From contig NC_079876.1 in assembly GCF_029227915.1 (NCBI RefSeq), positions 18,476,001 through 18,540,000 of the forward strand: 64,000 nt of DNA, written 5' to 3'. Positions 59,801-64,000 of the stretch are shown here, piece after piece; position 1 is the first letter of the stretch; every line of letters begins with the position of its first letter. Made by a program: the position numbers and the translations under genes. The stretch comes from Hydractinia symbiolongicarpus (taxonomy: Eukaryota > Cnidaria > Hydrozoa > Anthoathecata > Hydractiniidae). Under the pieces are notes generated by a model that worked only from the letters and a program-made list of their open reading frames with translations, had not been told where the DNA came from and made no database searches.

Positions 59801-62800
59801 TGTATGATAACAGTTCCTTTTCTTAAATGCTGTCTCATACTTACAAAATCTGACTTTTTATTTCAACATAAAAATCAACAAGGGAATATGCACTTTACGA
59901 ATTAATGATGTGGTTTCTTATTTAGAAAAAAAAACTTTCACTATGTCAGAACTTGTTTCAAAACTCCAATCAATATTTTCTTGTTTTAAAAATTTCATAA
60001 ATATTTGGTGGTATGTTGCTAAGTCCCTCTTAATTAGCAACGCACATAGCTAGGTATAATTACATGAAAAAAATCTTGAAGTTAAATTGGATATCGTTGT
60101 CTCGAATGCTGACCTAAAAAATTGTGCTCTGTCTTATTTCTTTTACACAATGATAAAAGTTTTAATTGCTTGTCGCCAAAACGATTGTCAGGGCAACATT
60201 AATAACTAATGAGATGAAGATAGCCAAGATAGAATTCCCAGCAGCGAAATATGCTGTTTTTCTTGGAGTTTAAAGATTAGGGGTGTTATTACAACATTCA
60301 TTATCTCATCTATATTTTAAGGCTTTACTACTTTATACTCAATGCAACTGCCTTTAATGAGCCTTTAGAAACAGAGATTAGTGGCTTTTGCGTAACACAA
60401 CACCAAGTTTTTTCTAACACGCTTCTTCTTTTATAACAATGTGCTTTACAAGAATATAAAGCTGGGGTTTTAGGATAAAAACAATACGTCTGTTGTTTAG
60501 AACAATAGAGAAATAAGAGTAATGTCCAGTCTTTTTAGAATTTTGATATTATTTTATAGGTGAAAGCTACTGTTGGACAAGGGGAGGTCTTTCCCTCTTT
60601 ATTCGATCTGGATAAAGAACGAGTGAAGCTTCCAAAGAAAGTCGAGAAAAGAAAACGAGCCGAAGAAAATCTCATTTTGAAGAAGCATCTCAAGGTAGAG
60701 GAAAGCGAATTAGACTTTTATTCATTGTTTACAAAGTTAGAAGAAAACGAAGAATCAAGTGAAGGTAGAGCATCTAAAATAAATAGTCTTCGTTCTTGGA
60801 ATTTTCCTAAAGAAAGGACGCAGCGATCGAGATTAGCGCCCACCGAACCAGAATCTAATAGCAGGTGTATAGAAAAATCAACAAAACGTAACAACCATCG
60901 TTCGAATTTTTCTGATCAAAAATACAAAAGCAGTTCCTTACCTAGAACAAGCCCTTTAAAGTATCCATCAAATGACCCCAAGGGAGGCTCCTTGAAAAGA
61001 AAAGACTTCAAGAGGAATTCGTTAAGAAAACGAAAAAGATCCGATTCGCCCGAGAATACTTTAGCTTCAGATTTTGCAAATATATTCAAACAGTTGTCAT
61101 TCGCGAGCGATACCTCGCCTGAAACAGAAGATCGCGAAGTGAAAGACATTGTCGAGGACGTTCTGCATCATAATCTAAAGAACGAAAGTTTTTCTCTAGC
61201 TAAAAATAAAGAAGTTTATTTGGGTAGTTTGTCTGATTCTAAAAATGTCGTGATTGCGCCTCAAAGTTTACCAACAGTTATCAATAAAAAAACAACTTTG
61301 ATTAAAGATAACCAGTTTGTTGATCTGCCAGTAAAAGAGAATAATACAACTAAATCTTTCAACAGAACGAATAAAAATATTTCTCTGCAAGAAGCATTAG
61401 CTAAAAGAAAGCAGGAGTATTTGCGAAGCTTGGAAGCGGAGAAAGACGCTTGTGAGGAAAAGAAAGAAAATTATTTAATAACTCAAACAGAGCGAAAGGA
61501 TTCCCTAAAAAAGGATACGAGTAAAACAGGGGAAACCGCTGTCGAGGATACAACCGAAGACGGTAATCTTTCGCAGTTGGACACTAAGTCTGTGTTTGCT
61601 TCCTCCAAAAACATATTTGAGCACCAAACCTATACCAAAGAAACCCCCCAAAGATTATTAATCAAAGATCAATCTTTGTTCAAAAGTTTGCTACGTGACC
61701 ACCTACCACATCAGCAAACTCTAAATCATACAGTTGATGATATTCAACTAAGCAGTAGTGCCACACTCACTAAAAGAAAGGAAGACTTCGACAAAGCAAA
61801 AAGCGGAGTAGGACCTGAAGTACGTTTTAAAGATATTTCTGTTGACAATTCTCCATTAAAAGGAGAGACAACGTGGGACGTAAACAATAATAACAACAAC
61901 AATATCAACAAACATAACAAAGATAACAACAGGGAGAAAACAGGTCAGTTTGTAGATCATTCCGTAAACAAAATACTTCGAAATATCTCGTTCAATAACA
62001 AAGAGAGTAGAAGCGTTGAAAGTAACACCAAGAGCGAGAAAGAAGACGTGAAGACGATCCTGAAAAAGATTTCAAACGAATCTGAAAACAATAAACGAGA
62101 TAAAAGAAAAGTTCGACACATTCTTAGCCAGTTATCATTTAATTCAGCAAGAAATATGGCGACATTAGAAGAATTATTAGAAATGCAGGTAGGTAAACTT
62201 GTATTTCTTGCTTTTAGGTTCTGTGCAGGGCGCCTGCAAACTTGGAAACGCATTATTTTACATAAATGTTTTATACACACTTCGAGACTGGAAGAAGAAA
62301 AACGGGATTTTTTGAATATAATTTTTTTAAACTTGAAAATTTTTACTGCAAATACAATATTTTATAAGAACAAATTTATAAGACCAATAAGGATAGGAAT
62401 TGGTGAAAATGTAGCTGTAAGACTCGTAGTTTAAAAAAAACTTTAAGCCCTAAATACGTCATTTTTTTTCAAAAAAAAAAAAATGTAAAATTGAATGTTT
62501 TAAATTAGTTGAATTTTATGTCTGACCGAACGAGTGTTTTAATGATTTTTTAAAACTAGAAATTCAGCCTTATACAAAGAATTCTTATGAAAAAGCCATA
62601 TAAGAACAATTGCAAGTCTGAAGTTTTGCACCCTCAAAAAAGCGTGTGGAAATACCTTTTTTCGGCAGAAGTTTGGCAAGATGAAGAAAACACAAGAACA
62701 TTAATAAGAAAACTTTTCAGGCTGAACATGTGAAAAAATAAGAACACCTACGGCTGAAGCTAAATTTTTTTTTCTTATAAAAGAAACGTGTAAAAACTCA

Positions 62801-64000
62801 CCTTTACTTAGAAAAAAACTTGGTGAAAAGTAAAGCAACAAGCAAAAGTGATTGTAAAAATTAAAAAATATTGAACAAATATGAATCATATGAAAATATG
62901 AATTGAAACTCTCTGTGTTTTGAATAACTTTTTACGGCGGTATGTTTCATTATTTAAAGTGATAATCATAAGGTTAAGCTAGGTTTAAGTACCGATTTAA
63001 AACATTGTCAAATATTTATTAAATATTGCTTCAAAACAGAATGAAAATTCCACAGGGTTATAGCCAGAGACCCCTCGAGTTGCGTTTGCGCATTTTGTAC
63101 AGAAGTGGCAATTACCATAGCAACATGATCAAACGCGCTGTTAAAATGTCGTATTAAATTAATAAACATTTTAAAATAAATTTTTAATCTTCACAGCATT
63201 TGTTAATTATAAATGAAAGATAGAAATATATATTTAAATCTTTTTCTAAAGTATATTAAACATTTCACCTTATTATTAAAAAAAATCTTCATGTGGTTCT
63301 CCTACTTATTTTCTTTTTCATTCACAACACATTTAACTGTTACTGACAACTATAAGGGAGGAGAGTGAGTGAAACTGATCACTGAAAGTTGGATGCTCTT
63401 GTTGTTATCGAAAAGTATGATGGCGGCGGACATAAAACTTTTCAAAAAACTTTCTTAACAGCAGAAATACACGATCCTGCGGTCAAGGTTTGTACAGCAA
63501 ATAATCCATTCATATAGGTGAATATTTATCATAATCCATTATTTGCAGCCTCATATCTCTTTTTCTGAAATAAATCTCTGCTAATTTATTTTTGTTTATA
63601 TTGCTACCTAATCAGATTTAAGCGCTTTTTTGCATTTTCTAATTCTTAACGCGATGATGTGAGCAGTGACAGGTTTTATCAAGAGTTCCTAGTATAACTA
63701 AATATCAGGAGTTCATTTAAATGATTTTTTTTTAGTTGAAAAAAATCTTTTAATAAAATATGTGGCTTAGATCAAGTAGCTAATAAATTTGAAATGTAAA
63801 GACATTATTTGTTTAACGTAAATAAATGTTCAAATATTTGTTATAAACTTCAGAGATACAATATTTCTGTTTGAACGAAGAAATGAAAATATGAAACTAT
63901 GAAACTTCCATATTTTCTACTTCTTAAAAAATCTCCTTTTTTCGTTGTAGAATAATCCAGATTTAACGGAGCAAGAAAAAAAGCGAGTTGCTTTCGACAT
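50861..64000 (+). CDS. EH-domain protein gene, partial (13 exons visible; both ends missing)
   Basis: Host gene for a protein with two adjacent EH domains, modules that bind NPF peptides in endocytic adaptors. Predicted exons: 50861-50944, 51265-51328, 52036-52271, 52392-52455, 52910-52995, 53175-53230, 53740-53774, 54030-54075, 54643-54726, 56774-56903, 58574-58797, 60560-62188, 63951-past 64000. All twelve junctions are GT-AG and phase-consistent, about 929 codons in total. EH1: EDDFIRYQNVFFSLNPENGR, AFIQSKLPIHDLTKIW and VEFSTCLRLIQAAVCGLAIP; EH2: RAYELIFYWLQPDVDG, LSDDVLSRVW and DDGVFSYEAFLILLH, LPPK. Both keep the conserved Trp. Then come coiled coil (LIELQLEMKSTQVQK, KEEQKALTESLIQLKRKE), basic regions and a 543-codon disordered exon. 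REPS or EPS15-like adaptors are the nearest idea, but two EH domains joined by a short linker do not fix orthology. The start exon is not identified. Confidence 0.82.
51645..51802. repeat. Foldback MITE-like inverted repeat in an intron
   Basis: Arms of about 70 bp: GTGTATTTTTGATAAATTTT, ACATTGGATGAGGC and GCACAATGAT on the left, with their imperfect complement ATCATTGTGCTT, GCCTCATTTAATGTAAAACT, TATCAAGAATACAT on the right, separated by about 16 bp. It lies between exons 2 and 3 of the EH gene. Non-coding; a miniature element is the simplest reading. Confidence 0.7.
54222..54345. repeat. Foldback MITE-like inverted repeat in an intron
   Basis: Outer arms TTGATGCAGTAAATA and TATTTACTGCATCAA (54222-54236 and 54331-54345) are perfect. 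Inner arms GATATTTCGTCCAACCTTT and AAAGGTTGGACGAAATATC are also perfect. It lies between exons 8 and 9 of the EH gene. The transcript could form a long hairpin. Confidence 0.75.
54747..54842 (+). repeat. Short tandem repeat directly after exon 9
   Basis: Several imperfect 15-base units (GAGCGGGACCTAGGG and variants). The exon 9 frame, if not spliced at GTACGT (54727), stays open through this tract to TAA at about 54874 and reads NLEERDLGERNKGERDLGEQ. It may be an alternative 3' end or intron sequence. Confidence 0.55.
59348..59412 (+). repeat. Short tandem repeat preceding the SINE
   Basis: ATTAGTAACTGATAGC occurs three times with intervening GCATTA units. The last copy runs straight into the SINE head. 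Confidence 0.7.
59410..59712 (+). mobile_element. tRNA-derived SINE with (TAA)n tail
   Basis: The 5' head has pol III promoter boxes GTGGTAGAGCG (A box, about 59416-59426) and GGTTCAAACCCC (B box, about 59451-59463) in tRNA-like spacing. A non-tRNA body follows (GAGACTATAAAAGTG, CTGCTTAGCGCTCAGCATGA, GGACCCTCGTTGATAGCAGT), then an AATAATAATAATAATAAA tail at about 59688-59712. It sits in the sense direction within an EH-gene intron. Confidence 0.85.
60560..62188 (+). other. Large disordered exon of the EH-domain gene
   Basis: 543 codons, phase 0 at both ends (TTTATAG acceptor, CAG/GTAGGT donor). Rich in Lys, Ser, Glu and Asn, with low-complexity DVNNNNNNNINKHNKDNN and several short repeated helices of the form DVVEDVLxxxLxxESFS, KILRNISFNNKES, TILKKISNESEN and HILSQLSFNSA. 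These four I/V-L-x-x-I/L-S-F/N motifs may be a recurrent linear motif. A charged helix ALAKRKQEYLRSLEAEKD is the only clear structured segment. The frame reads past the donor to 62434, but that tail is intronic by the splice model. Confidence 0.8.
62189..63950 (+). other. Last visible intron of the EH gene
   Basis: AT-rich, GTAGGT...GTTGTAG. No element or gene was recognised inside. Confidence 0.65.

Larger units (their letters stand above)
58798..60559 (+). other. Intron of the EH gene carrying a SINE
   Basis: 1.76-kb intron (GTGACT...TTTATAG). Apart from the SINE at 59410-59712 and its flanking short repeat nothing was recognised. Confidence 0.7.

Overview
The window is animal nuclear DNA. 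Genes carry GT-AG introns, the sequence is AT-rich, and most of it is degraded transposable elements plus one ordinary multi-exon host gene. The mix (Helitrons, TTAA/Kolobok-like elements, a DUF6589-plus-RecQ transposon, non-LTR retroelements with a 2A-like motif, a tRNA-headed SINE) resembles cnidarian genomes, possibly a hydrozoan. That is a judgement from family recognition, not from a search. Nothing is bacterial, so operons, ribosome binding sites and CRISPR do not apply.

Layout. 1-3645: mostly unassigned, with one retroelement-tail fragment and a small tandem repeat. 3646-12195 (+): a degenerate APE-type LINE (LINE-A), split by a 4,981-bp TIR transposon at 6269-11249. That transposon carries a RecQ-like helicase gene facing a ZAD-like/DUF6589-like gene. 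12196-15910 (-): two degenerate 5'-truncated copies of a retroelement whose nuclease-like C-terminus runs in frame into a ubiquitin-specific protease (USP) domain. 16937-18640, 19154-21972 and 34713-36434 (-): three Kolobok/Mutator-like transposase relics; the middle one keeps TTAA sites and 16-bp TIRs. 23998-24480 (-): a PIF1-type helicase scrap. 26130-27964 (-): LINE-B with a 2A-like motif. 31410-32090 (-): a transposon-associated coiled-coil protein relic. 37061-48125: a Helitron nest, with a 6,964-bp Helitron (38861-45824, -) encoding Rep and PIF1-like helicase domains. Its insertion site is defined to the base by an uninterrupted copy of the target repeat near 47970. 50861-64000 (+): a host gene for a protein with two EH domains, coiled coil and a long disordered region. 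I placed 13 exons with phase-consistent junctions; both gene ends lie outside what I can see.

How it fits together: the left 50 kb is a transposon graveyard with nested insertions that can be ordered (AcademH-like element into LINE-A; Helitron into repeat R2; R1 repeat copies into the USP retroelement and R2). The right 13 kb is a normal gene whose introns hold foldback MITEs and a SINE. The two points most worth a second look are the retroelement-USP fusion, seen twice, and the two-exon GC-rich gene candidate carried inside the Helitron.
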